From Pseudonocardia autotrophica (GTDB lineage Bacteria; Actinomycetota; Actinomycetes; Mycobacteriales; Pseudonocardiaceae), in the NCBI RefSeq assembly GCF_003945385.1, contig NZ_AP018920.1, forward strand, positions 3,038,001 through 3,102,000: a DNA stretch of 64,000 nt, in the 5' to 3' direction. The notes beneath the pieces were generated by a model. It worked only from the letters and a program-made list of their open reading frames with translations, was not told the origin of the DNA and did no database searches. Of the stretch, positions 53,295 to 61,608 are shown piece by piece. A program made the position numbers and the translations under genes. How positions within the stretch are numbered: the stretch's first letter is position 1; each line of letters opens with the position of its first letter.

Positions 53295-55826
53295 GTGCGA
53301 GTGTCCGCGTCCTGGCTCGCCCGGCACATCGACCCGGCGGCGCTGCCGGCGCGTCCCGAGGACATCGGGGACGCGTTCGTCCGGGTCGGGCTGGAGGTCG
53401 AGGAGATCCACCCGGCCCCCGAGATCACCGGGCCGCTGACCGTCGCGCGGGTGGCCGAGATCGAGGAGCTGACCGACTTCAAGAAGCCGATCCGGTACTG
53501 CCGGGTCGACTTCGAGGAGCAGGGTGACGGCAGCGTCCGGCACCGCTACGTGATCTGCGGCGCGCAGAACTTCGTGGTCGGTGACCTGGTCGTCGTCACC
53601 GAGCCGGGCGCGGTGCTGCCGGGTGGCTTCGCCATCGCCCGGCGGGAGACCTACGGCCGCATCTCCGACGGGATGATCGCCTCGGCGAAGGAGCTCGGGC
53701 TCGGTACCGACCACGCCGGGATCCTGGTGCTGCCGCCCGGCACCGCCGAGCCCGGTGCCGACGCGCTCGACGTGCTCGGCCTGGCCGAGCCGGTCGTCGA
53801 GCTGGCCGTCACCCCGGACCGCGGGTACTGCTTCGCCGTCCGCGGCCTGGCCCGCGAGCTCGCGACCTCGCTCGATCTCGACTACACCGACCCGGCCGGG
53901 CGGGTCGGTGTCCCGGCCGCCGACGGCGACGCCTGGCCGGTCCGGATCACCGACACCGAGGGCTGCGCGCGGTTCGTCGTCCGCCGGGTGGACGGCGTCG
54001 ACCCGGCCGCACCCAGCCCCTGGTGGATGCAGCGCGCGCTGCTCTCCGCCGGGATGCGGCCGATCTCGCTGATCGTCGACGTCACCAACTTCGTGATGCT
54101 CGACCTGGGCCAGCCGCTGCACGGCTACGACGCCTCCCGGGTGTCCGGCACGATCGAGGTCCGCCGGGCGGTGGCGGGGGAGAAGCTGGAGACCCTCGAC
54201 GGGCAGACCCGCGTGCTCGATCCCGACGACCTGCTGATCACCGACGACTCCGGCCCGATCGGGCTGGCCGGCGTGATGGGCGGAGCCTCGACCGAGATCC
54301 CGGATGCCGCCGACCTCGCGGAGGCGGGCGACGGCGCCCGGGTGGACGTGCTGATCGAGGCCGCGCACTTCGCGTCGCCGGTGATCGCCCGGGCGGCCCG
54401 GCGGCACAAGTTGCCCAGCGAGGCGTCCCGCCGGTTCGAGCGGGTCGTCGATCCGGCGCTGCCGCCGGTCGCCGCCGAGCGTGCCGCGCAGCTGCTGGTC
54501 GAGCTGGGCGGTGGGACACTCGCCGGCGGTCGCACCGACGAGGGCGGGATCCCGCCGGTTGCGCCGGTCCGGATGCCGCTGTCGCTGCCCGACCGGGTCG
54601 CCGGGGTGGCCTACCCGCGTGGTGCAACGGTCCGGCGGCTGAGCCAGGTCGGCTGCACGGTCGAGCTGGACACCGGAGCCGATGGCCAGGGCGTCGTCGT
54701 GGCGACCCCGCCGACCTGGCGTCCGGACCTGCGGATGGCCGCCGACCTGGTGGAGGAGGTGCTGCGCCTGGAGGGTTACGACACGATCCCCTCGGTGCTG
54801 CCCACCGCGCCGGCCGGTCGCGGTCTGACCCCGGCCCAGCTGCGGCGCCGCGCGGTGTCCCGGGCGCTGGCCGAGTCGGGCCACGTCGAGGTGCTGCCGT
54901 TCCCGTTCGTCGCCGACACCGTGTGGAACGATCTCGGACTGGCCGTCGACGACGACCGGCGGCGCACCGTCGCGGTGACCAACCCGCTCGACGCGGAGCG
55001 CTCCCGGCTCACCACCACACTGCTGCCGGGACTGCTGGACATGCTGGTGCGCAACCGGTCTCGCGGCAGCGAGGATCTGGCGCTGTACACGATCGCGCAG
55101 GTCGTCGCGCCGCAGGAGAAGCCGCAGGCGATGCCGGACCCGGCCGTCACCGGCCGTCCGTCCGACGAGGAGTACGCGGCGATCCGGGCGGCACTGCCCG
55201 CGCAGCCACTGCACGTGGGCGTGGTGCTGGCCGGGAACCGGGAGCCGCGCGGCTGGTGGGGCGCCGGCCGGCCGGCGACCTGGGAGGACGCCGTCGAGGC
55301 CGCCCGGCTGATCGGCGCTGCGGCCGGGGTGGAACTGCGCCCGCGCCGCGCCGAGCGGGCACCGTGGCATCCCGGCCGATGTGCCGAGCTGGTCGTCGCC
55401 GCGACCGGGACGGTCGTCGGGCACGCCGGTGAGCTGCACCCGAAGGTCGTGGAGGCGTTCGGGCTGCCCGCCCGCACCGCGGCCGCCGAGATCGACCTGG
55501 ACGCGATCGAGCTGCGGGAGAACCTGCCGGTGCCGCGGGTGTCGGCGTTCCCGCCGGTCGCGGTCGACGTCGCGCTGGTCGCGGATCTGGGGGTGCCCGC
55601 GGCGGATCTCGCCGAGGCGCTCACCGCGGGCGCCGGGGAGCTGCTGGAGTCGGTGCGGCTGTTCGACGTCTACACCGGTGACCAGGTCGGCGACGGAAAG
55701 CGGTCGCTGGCGTTCTCGTTGCGGCTGCGCGCCGGCGACCGGACGCTGACCGGCGAGGAGGCCAACGCCGCCCGGGACGCCGCGGTCGCCGAGGCCGGTA
55801 CCCGGCACGGGGCCGTCCTGCGCTGA
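53295..55826 (+). CDS. pheT: Phenylalanyl-tRNA synthetase beta subunit
   Basis: 843 residues, GTG start 53295 with GAGGAG upstream. The tRNA-binding OB domain (LTVARVAEIEELTDFKKPIRYCRVDF, GAQNFVVGDLVVV) is followed by the B3/B4 editing region (MISLIVDVTNFVMLDLGQPLHGYDA-like block at ~255-280), the B5 domain, a catalytic-core-like domain, and the C-terminal anticodon-binding ferredoxin-like domain (FPPVAVDVALVADLGVPAADLAEAL to LTGEEANAARDAAVAEA). Complete. Confidence 0.97.
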   Translation: MRVSASWLARHIDPAALPARPEDIGDAFVRVGLEVEEIHPAPEITGPLTVARVAEIEELTDFKKPIRYCRVDFEEQGDGSVRHRYVICGAQNFVVGDLVVVTEPGAVLPGGFAIARRETYGRISDGMIASAKELGLGTDHAGILVLPPGTAEPGADALDVLGLAEPVVELAVTPDRGYCFAVRGLARELATSLDLDYTDPAGRVGVPAADGDAWPVRITDTEGCARFVVRRVDGVDPAAPSPWWMQRALLSAGMRPISLIVDVTNFVMLDLGQPLHGYDASRVSGTIEVRRAVAGEKLETLDGQTRVLDPDDLLITDDSGPIGLAGVMGGASTEIPDAADLAEAGDGARVDVLIEAAHFASPVIARAARRHKLPSEASRRFERVVDPALPPVAAERAAQLLVELGGGTLAGGRTDEGGIPPVAPVRMPLSLPDRVAGVAYPRGATVRRLSQVGCTVELDTGADGQGVVVATPPTWRPDLRMAADLVEEVLRLEGYDTIPSVLPTAPAGRGLTPAQLRRRAVSRALAESGHVEVLPFPFVADTVWNDLGLAVDDDRRRTVAVTNPLDAERSRLTTTLLPGLLDMLVRNRSRGSEDLALYTIAQVVAPQEKPQAMPDPAVTGRPSDEEYAAIRAALPAQPLHVGVVLAGNREPRGWWGAGRPATWEDAVEAARLIGAAAGVELRPRRAERAPWHPGRCAELVVAATGTVVGHAGELHPKVVEAFGLPARTAAAEIDLDAIELRENLPVPRVSAFPPVAVDVALVADLGVPAADLAEALTAGAGELLESVRLFDVYTGDQVGDGKRSLAFSLRLRAGDRTLTGEEANAARDAAVAEAGTRHGAVLR

Positions 55827-55858
55827 CCGCGCCCGCCTACGCCGCGTCGGCGGGTGGA

Positions 55859-55875
55859 GAGATGAGCCTTACCTT
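55859..55875. promoter_or_regulatory. DtxR/IdeR-type iron box
   Basis: The minus strand reads AAGGTAAGGCTCATCTC, which agrees with the TAGGTTAGGCTAACCTA consensus at 12 of 17 positions. It lies 33 bp upstream of the siderophore-binding lipoprotein gene, where iron-loaded IdeR would repress it. Confidence 0.6.
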
Positions 55876-55908
55876 GCTTCCGGGCGGGGTGGTTGATGTG
55901 CTGCGGGG

Positions 55909-56871
55909 ATGATCAGTTCGCTTGTTTCCACCCCGGTCTGTGCAGCCACTCGCCGGGAGTTCCTCGCCGTGCTCGCCGGCGCCGGGCTGCTGACCGCCTG
56001 CGGCCCCGGCACCGCCCGGAGCGGGCCGGGAGCCGACCGGGTCGTCGAGACGGCGGAGGGGCCGGTCACCGTGCCGGTACGTCCGCAGCGGGTGGTCACC
56101 CTCGGGGCGGCGCTGGCCGGGCATCTCACGTCGGTCGGGCTGGTCCCGGTGGGCGCGCAGGAGGGGCACGAGGAGTGGCTCGGCGCCTACGCGGGTGAGC
56201 TCCCCGAGGGCACCGACATCGACGGGATCGCCACGGTCGGGCTGGCCGACGCCCCGAACCTGGAGACGATCGTCGGGCTCGATCCCGAGCTCGTCCTGAT
56301 CGAGCGGTCGGCGGGGGAGCACATCCGCGAGCTGTCCGCGATCGCGCCGACCGTCGTCGTGGACCGGCCGTCGAATGCGGCCTGGAAGGCGGCGTTCGAT
56401 GCGACCGTCGGTGCGGCCGACCGGGAGGCCGAGGCCGAGCAGGTCCGGGAGCGGTACCGGGCGGCGCTGGCCGCCGTGCCCGACGCGGCCCGTGAGCGGT
56501 CGGTGACGTTCCTGCGCGGGCAGGGCGACGGTGCGTTCCGGATCGACGGCTCCGGCGCGTTCGGCGGGAGCGTGGCCGCGGAGGCCGGGCTCACGGTGCG
56601 CGACGGCGCCGGGCGCGGCGAGCCGTCCGAGCACGGCTACATCGGCTTCAGCATCGAGGAGCTGATGGTCGCCGACGGTGATCTGCTGGTGGTGCCCGAC
56701 CGGGCAGGCGGTCCGAGCAGCGTCGAGAACCTGATGGCGAACCCGCTCTGGGAGCGGCTGCCCGCGGTACGGGCCGGTCGGGTGCTCAGCCTGCCCAACG
56801 CCGTCTACAACGGCGGCACCTATCTCGGGGCCGAGCTGCTGCTCCGTGAGCTGACCGCGGCACTGCGCTGA
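55909..56871 (+). CDS. Iron-siderophore ABC transporter substrate-binding lipoprotein
   Basis: 320 residues. TRREFLAVLAGAGLLTACGPG combines a twin-arginine motif with a lipobox (LTAC, Cys ~28), so export via Tat and lipid anchoring are likely. The FecB/FhuD-type fold is visible: VTVPVRPQRVVTLGAALAGHLTSVGLVPVGAQ, NLETIVGLDPELVLIERSAGEHIRELSAIAPTVVVDRP, NPLWERLPAVRAGRVLSL. It captures a ferric siderophore outside the membrane. No permease or ATPase gene is adjacent, so it relies on components elsewhere. An IdeR-like box precedes it. Confidence 0.88.
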   Translation: MISSLVSTPVCAATRREFLAVLAGAGLLTACGPGTARSGPGADRVVETAEGPVTVPVRPQRVVTLGAALAGHLTSVGLVPVGAQEGHEEWLGAYAGELPEGTDIDGIATVGLADAPNLETIVGLDPELVLIERSAGEHIRELSAIAPTVVVDRPSNAAWKAAFDATVGAADREAEAEQVRERYRAALAAVPDAARERSVTFLRGQGDGAFRIDGSGAFGGSVAAEAGLTVRDGAGRGEPSEHGYIGFSIEELMVADGDLLVVPDRAGGPSSVENLMANPLWERLPAVRAGRVLSLPNAVYNGGTYLGAELLLRELTAALR

Positions 56872-56878
56872 GAGCCGG

Positions 56879-57712
56879 TCACCGGTCGCGGGCCGCGACG
56901 GCGGTCCGCAACCGGTCGATCGACTCCTCCCGGGACAGCAGCGGGCAGGTCGCGCAGTACACCTCGCCGTGCACCCGGGACTTGTAGTAGAGGCAGCACA
57001 CGGCACGCCTGCGGAACAGCTCGACGGTGCCCTCGTGCTCGATCTCGAGCCAGTCCGGCCGCAGCCGCAGCTGCCGGATCCCGGTGTCGCCCAAGGTCGC
57101 CTCGACCTCGGCACGGGCCGGCGGGAGCTGCCCGCTCGCCCGCCCCGACATCACGAACCCGTTGCCCAGCCGGTCGGCGATCACCTGCCACAGCGGCCGC
57201 CGCCCGCGCCGGGACAGCGCCACCGCGGTCTCGACGACCGGTGCGAACGACTCGTAGGTCCACTCCACCAGCCGGGTGCGCAGCTGCTCGCGATCCGGCA
57301 CCGTCTCGGTGCCCGCCGCGCCGGCCAGCGGATCATCGGGTAGCACCAGCAGGACGGTGCCCGGGTCGAGGACCAGCAGCGGTGCCGTCCGGGCACCGCC
57401 GGTGCCGGTCACGAACCACATCCGGGCCGGATCGGGCACCGGGACCCGCCCGGACCGGAACAGCAACTCCGCGGGGACGCCCGCGGCCGGCCCGGCCAGC
57501 CGGGCCAGCAGGGTCTGCGCGGCGAGTGCGGAGCCGCCGTCGAGCTCGGCGTCCATGGCCGCGATCGCGCTGCCGAGCACGTCGGCGCCGGCCAGATCGG
57601 CCAGGCTGGGGCCGGGCCGCTCACCGGGGCTTCCCACCCGCACCGGCCAGTGCGGGGAGGTCCCCGGGGTGTCCGCGATGGCGGTGGACAGGGGAGAGGA
57701 CGTGCTGGTCAC
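56879..57712 (-). CDS. FhuF-like ferric-siderophore reductase (2Fe-2S)
   Basis: 277 residues, GTG start 57712. The C-terminal motif CCLYYKSRVHGEVYCATCP (~ residues 246-264) is the unusual CC-x(10-12)-CxxC iron-sulfur ligand set of FhuF, which reduces Fe(III) in siderophores to release iron in the cytoplasm. The rest is the FhuF N-terminal helical domain (WTYESFAPVVETAVAL, PLWQVIADRLGNGFVMSGRASG). It converges with the siderophore-binding lipoprotein gene, 7 bp apart, and forms a functional unit with it. Confidence 0.85.
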   Translation of the reverse strand: MTSTSSPLSTAIADTPGTSPHWPVRVGSPGERPGPSLADLAGADVLGSAIAAMDAELDGGSALAAQTLLARLAGPAAGVPAELLFRSGRVPVPDPARMWFVTGTGGARTAPLLVLDPGTVLLVLPDDPLAGAAGTETVPDREQLRTRLVEWTYESFAPVVETAVALSRRGRRPLWQVIADRLGNGFVMSGRASGQLPPARAEVEATLGDTGIRQLRLRPDWLEIEHEGTVELFRRRAVCCLYYKSRVHGEVYCATCPLLSREESIDRLRTAVAARDR

Positions 57713-57763
57713 GAGGATGATCGTAAGCCCAGGCCACGGGTGACGCGGGTCGCACCGAGCGTC

Positions 57764-57781
57764 ACAGTCAACGCTGACTGT
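57764..57781. promoter_or_regulatory. ACAGTCA-N4-TGACTGT operator candidate
   Basis: Perfect 7-bp arms around ACGC, 66 bp upstream of the thiolase GTG. This is the likely operator of the TetR regulator encoded as the last gene of the thiolase operon (60963-61595). It is also 52 bp upstream of the divergent FhuF-like gene. Confidence 0.6.
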
Positions 57782-57847
57782 TTTCTGCTAGCGTCCCGGA
57801 CAGAGGCGCCGACGGCGCCTCGGTGACCACCCGAGGGAGCGTGGGAC

Positions 57848-58996
57848 GTGCGAGATGCAGTCATCGTCGAGGCCGTGCGGAGCCCGGTGGGGCGGCGCAA
57901 GGGCGGACTGGCCGGGGTGCACCCGACCGATCTCTCGGCCCACGTCCTGCGGAGCCTGGTCGAGCGGGCCGGGATCGACCCGGCGCAGATCGACGACGTC
58001 GTCTGGGGCTGTGTGTCCCAGGCCGGCGAGCAGACCTTCGACATCGGCCGCAGTGCCGCGCTGGCGGCCGGGTTCCCGGAGACCGTCACCGGGGTGACCG
58101 TCGACCGCCAGTGTGGATCCAGCCAGCAGTCGGTGCACTTCGCCGCCGCCGGGCTGATCGCCGGGCAGTACGACGTCGCCGTCGCCGGTGGTGTCGAGTC
58201 GATGACCCGGGTGCCGATGGGTGCGGCGATGATGGACCAGAACCCGTTCGGCGAGGCGTTCATGGAGCGCTACGGCTCGTTCCCGAACCAGGGCGTCGGC
58301 GCCGAGATGATCGCCGAGAAGTGGGGCTTCTCGCGCACCCGGCTCGACGAGTTCGCGCTGCTCTCGCACGACCGCGCGGCCGCCGCGCAGGACGCGGGCC
58401 GCTTCGAGGGCCAGATCGCCCCGCTCGCCGGGGTGGGCGCCGACGAGGGCATCCGCCGCGGCGGCACGCTGGAGAGCCTGGGCCAGCTCAAGACGGTGTT
58501 CAAGGACGCCGACCAGGGCGGGGTCATCCACGCGGGCAACTCCTCGCAGATCTCCGACGGCTCGGCCGCGCTGCTGATGACGACCAGCGAGAAGGCCCGC
58601 GAGCTCGGCCTGACCCCGATCGCCCGGGTGCACACCGCGGTGCTCGCCGGCGCCGACCCGGTGATCATGCTGACCGCGCCGATCCCGGCGACCGAGAAGG
58701 CGCTCAAGCGCTCCGGGCTGTCGCTGTCCGACATCGGCGCGTTCGAGGTCAACGAGGCCTTCGCGCCGGTCCCGCTCGCCTGGCTGGCCGACATCGCCGC
58801 CGACGACGCCGGGATCGCCGAGCGCATGAACCCGCTGGGCGGTGCGATCGCGCTCGGCCACCCGCTCGGCGGCTCCGGTGCCCGGATCATGACGACCCTG
58901 ATCCACCACATGCGCGACAACGGCATCCGCTACGGCCTGCAGACCATGTGCGAGGGCGGCGGACAGGCGAACGCCACCATCCTCGAACTGCTGTAG
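57848..58996 (+). CDS. Thiolase (acetyl-CoA C-acyltransferase)
   Basis: 382 residues, GTG start 57848. Catalytic residues: nucleophilic Cys in [16 protein letters not shown] (~88), His in [21 protein letters not shown] (~337) and the second Cys in [17 protein letters not shown] (~367). [17 protein letters not shown] is also typical. It performs the thiolytic last step of a beta-oxidation cycle (or the reverse condensation). First gene of an operon with an HSD10-like SDR, acyl-CoA dehydrogenase and TetR, a complete-cycle set lacking only the hydratase. Confidence 0.93.
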   Translation: MRDAVIVEAVRSPVGRRKGGLAGVHPTDLSAHVLRSLVERAGIDPAQIDDVVWGCVSQAGEQTFDIGRSAALAAGFPETVTGVTVDRQCGSSQQSVHFAAAGLIAGQYDVAVAGGVESMTRVPMGAAMMDQNPFGEAFMERYGSFPNQGVGAEMIAEKWGFSRTRLDEFALLSHDRAAAAQDAGRFEGQIAPLAGVGADEGIRRGGTLESLGQLKTVFKDADQGGVIHAGNSSQISDGSAALLMTTSEKARELGLTPIARVHTAVLAGADPVIMLTAPIPATEKALKRSGLSLSDIGAFEVNEAFAPVPLAWLADIAADDAGIAERMNPLGGAIALGHPLGGSGARIMTTLIHHMRDNGIRYGLQTMCEGGGQANATILELL

Positions 58997-59030
58997 AACG
59001 CTTCCCCAGAGAACACCAGAAGGGACACAG

Positions 59031-59792
59031 ATGGACATCAACGGAGCCGTCGCCGTCGTCACCGGCGGGGCGTCCGGCCTCGGCCTGGCCACCACCGAGC
59101 GGTTCGTGGAGGCCGGCGCCAAGGTCGTGATCATCGACCTGCCGTCGTCGCAGGGTGAGGCGGTCGCCGACAAGCTGGGCGACGCCGTCCGGTTCGTCGC
59201 CGCGGACGTCACCGACGAGGCACAGGTCGGCGCCGCGCTGGACGCCGCTGAGGAGCTCGGCACGCTGCGCGTCGCCGTCAACTGTGCGGGGATCGGCGAC
59301 GCGGCCAAGACCTACGGCAAGAAGGGTGCGTTCCCGCTGGCCGGGTTCACCAAGGTCGTCACGGTCAACCTGATCGGCACGTTCAACGTGATCCGGCTGG
59401 CCGCCGAGCGGATCGCGAAGTCGGAGCCGATCGACGGCGACCGCGGCGTCGTGATCAACACCGCCTCGGTGGCGGCGTTCGAGGGCCAGATCGGGCAGGC
59501 CGCCTACTCGGCGTCCAAGGGCGGCATCGTCGGCATGACCCTGCCGATCGCGCGTGACCTCGCCGATCTGGGCATCCGGGTGTGCACCATCGCCCCGGGG
59601 CTGTTCGAGACCCCGCTGCTGGCCGGGCTGCCCGAGGACGTCAAGGCCTCGCTGGGCCGGCAGGCGCCGCACCCGTCGCGGTTGGGGCAGCCCGCCGAGT
59701 ACGCGAAGCTGGCCGCGCACATCGTGGAGAACCCGATGCTCAACGGCGAGACGATCCGCCTCGACGGCGCGATCCGGATGCAGCCCCGCTAG
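59031..59792 (+). CDS. SDR, 3-hydroxyacyl-CoA dehydrogenase type-2 (HSD10-like)
   Basis: 253 residues. NAD motif [17 protein letters not shown] (~9-25), [10 protein letters not shown] (Asp after beta-2, favouring NAD), NCAGIG, catalytic Ser in [15 protein letters not shown], and [22 protein letters not shown] with Tyr and Lys near 162-166. The [16 protein letters not shown] block is characteristic of 17beta-HSD10-like enzymes that oxidise short, branched or steroid 3-hydroxyacyl-CoA. It provides the third beta-oxidation step between the thiolase and dehydrogenase genes. Confidence 0.9.
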   Translation: MDINGAVAVVTGGASGLGLATTERFVEAGAKVVIIDLPSSQGEAVADKLGDAVRFVAADVTDEAQVGAALDAAEELGTLRVAVNCAGIGDAAKTYGKKGAFPLAGFTKVVTVNLIGTFNVIRLAAERIAKSEPIDGDRGVVINTASVAAFEGQIGQAAYSASKGGIVGMTLPIARDLADLGIRVCTIAPGLFETPLLAGLPEDVKASLGRQAPHPSRLGQPAEYAKLAAHIVENPMLNGETIRLDGAIRMQPR

Positions 59793-59802
59793 GAGGCCCG
59801 CG

Positions 59803-60954
59803 ATGAGGCGCACGCTGTACGAGTCCGACCATGAGGACTTCCGGGAGGCGTTCCGGTCGTTCATCGAGAAGGAGATCGTCCCGCACGAGCCGCAGTGGGA
59901 GCGCGACGGGATCGTCCCCCGTGAGCTGTTCACCACGGCCGGGGCGAACGGTTTCCTCGGGATCGACGTGCCCGAGACCTACGGTGGCGGTGGGGTGCCG
60001 GACTTCCGGTTCAACGCCGTCATCGCCGAGGAGCTCATGCGCTCGGGCGCCGCGGCGGCCGGGCTGGGGCTGACCCTGCACAACGACATCGTGCTGCCCT
60101 ACCTGCTCGCCTACTGCTCCGAGGAGCAGAAGCAGCGGTGGCTCCCCGGCGTCGTGGACGGGTCCCTAATCCTGGCCATCGCGATGACCGAGCCGGGCAT
60201 CGGCTCGGACCTGGCGTCGATGTCGACGACCGCGATCCGGGACGGCGACCACTACGTCGTCAACGGGGCGAAGACGTTCATCACCAACGGCATCAACGCC
60301 GACCTGGTGATCGTCGCGGTGAAGACCGACCCGTCCCAGAAGCACAAGGGCATGAGCCTGCTCGTGGTGGAGCGGGGGATGGCCGGCTTCGAGCGCGGCC
60401 GGAACCTGGACAAGCTGGGCCAGCACGCGCAGGACACCGCCGAGCTGTCGTTCACCGACGTGCGGGTGCCGGTGGCGAACCTGCTCGGGCCGGAGGAGGG
60501 CCAGGGGTTCACCCAGCTGGTCAGCAACCTGCCCCAGGAGCGGCTGTCGATCGGGATCGCAGCGGTCGCCGCGGCCCGCACGGCGCTGGGCCACACGCTC
60601 GACTACGTCAAGGAGCGCAAGGCGTTCGGCTCGCCGATCGGGTCGTTCCAGAACTCGAAGTTCGTGCTCGCGGAGCTGGACACCGAGATCGACATCGCCG
60701 AGCACTACGTCGACGACTGCGTGCGCGCGCTGAACGCGGGCGAGCTGACCGCCGTCGACGCCTCCAAGGCGAAGTACTGGTGCACCGAGCTGCAGGGCAG
60801 GGTCGTGGACCGGTGCCTGCAGCTGCACGGTGGCTACGGCTACATGACCGAGTACCCGATCGCGAAGGCCTACGCCGACGCGCGGATCACCCGGATCTAC
60901 GGCGGAACCACCGAGATCATGAAGGAGGTCATCGGCCGGGGTCTGGGACTCTAG
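59803..60954 (+). CDS. Acyl-CoA dehydrogenase (FadE type)
   Basis: 383 residues from ATG 59803, with AGGAGG before it; upstream frame extension lies in the SDR gene. Standard motifs: FLGIDVPETYGGGGVPDFRF, ILAIAMTEPGIGSDLASMST, HYVVNGAKTFITNGINADL, KERKAFGSPIGSFQNSKFVLAEL and LQLHGGYGYMTEYPIAKAYADARITRIYGGTTEIMKEVIGR. Full-length and homomeric-looking, unlike the pair at 9377-11600. It carries out the first oxidation of the cycle. Confidence 0.92.
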   Translation: MRRTLYESDHEDFREAFRSFIEKEIVPHEPQWERDGIVPRELFTTAGANGFLGIDVPETYGGGGVPDFRFNAVIAEELMRSGAAAAGLGLTLHNDIVLPYLLAYCSEEQKQRWLPGVVDGSLILAIAMTEPGIGSDLASMSTTAIRDGDHYVVNGAKTFITNGINADLVIVAVKTDPSQKHKGMSLLVVERGMAGFERGRNLDKLGQHAQDTAELSFTDVRVPVANLLGPEEGQGFTQLVSNLPQERLSIGIAAVAAARTALGHTLDYVKERKAFGSPIGSFQNSKFVLAELDTEIDIAEHYVDDCVRALNAGELTAVDASKAKYWCTELQGRVVDRCLQLHGGYGYMTEYPIAKAYADARITRIYGGTTEIMKEVIGRGLGL

Positions 60955-60962
60955 GCTGCACC

Positions 60963-61595
60963 ATGACCTCCGAACGGAGTGCCACGACCAGGACCCGGGC
61001 GCAGCGGTCGCAGGACAGCCGCGCCCGGATCCTGGACGCCGCGGTGGCCTGCCTGATCGAGGGCGGCTACTCGGGTTCGACGACGCTGATCATCCAGTCC
61101 GAGGCCGCGGTGTCCCGGGGCAGGCTGCTGCACCACTTCCCGTCCCGGGACCGGCTGCTGGTCGCCGCGGCGCAGCACCTCGCGGTGAAACGGGTCGCGG
61201 ACACCGAGCAGCGGGTCCGCCGGGTGGTCGAGCAGAGCCCGCCGTCCGACGTGTTCGAGCGCGCGGACCGGGTGATCGAGCTGCTCTGGGAGAGCTTCTC
61301 CGAGCCGCACTTCTGGGCGGCGGTGGAGCTGTGGACGGCGGCCCGGGTGAACTCCGAGATCGCCGATGCGCTGCGGCCGGAGGAGAAGCGGCTCGGCGCC
61401 GCGATCCGGGCGTCGATGGCCCGGATGTTCGGCGACGAGCTGGCCTCGCATCCGCGGTTCAAGCAGCTGCGCGATCTGCTGCTCACCTCGATGCGCGGGA
61501 CGTCGATGACCTACACGTTCGACCGGCGCGATCCCCGTGAGGACGCGATGATCGACCAGTGGAAGGACCTGGTCCGGCTGCTCCTGGCCGGATGA
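60963..61595 (+). CDS. TetR family transcriptional regulator
   Basis: 210 residues from ATG 60963. HTH: ILDAAVACLIEGGYSGSTTLIIQSEAAVSRGRLLHHFPSRDRLLVAAAQHLA in the first 70 residues. The C-terminal helical domain (FERADRVIELLWESFSEPHFWAAVELWTAARVNSE) carries the FWAAVELW..ARt pattern seen in regulators of acyl-CoA metabolism. Last gene of the thiolase operon; the dyad at 57764-57781 is its probable operator. Confidence 0.88.
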   Translation: MTSERSATTRTRAQRSQDSRARILDAAVACLIEGGYSGSTTLIIQSEAAVSRGRLLHHFPSRDRLLVAAAQHLAVKRVADTEQRVRRVVEQSPPSDVFERADRVIELLWESFSEPHFWAAVELWTAARVNSEIADALRPEEKRLGAAIRASMARMFGDELASHPRFKQLRDLLLTSMRGTSMTYTFDRRDPREDAMIDQWKDLVRLLLAG

Positions 61596-61608
61596 GGCAC
61601 GGCCGGGT

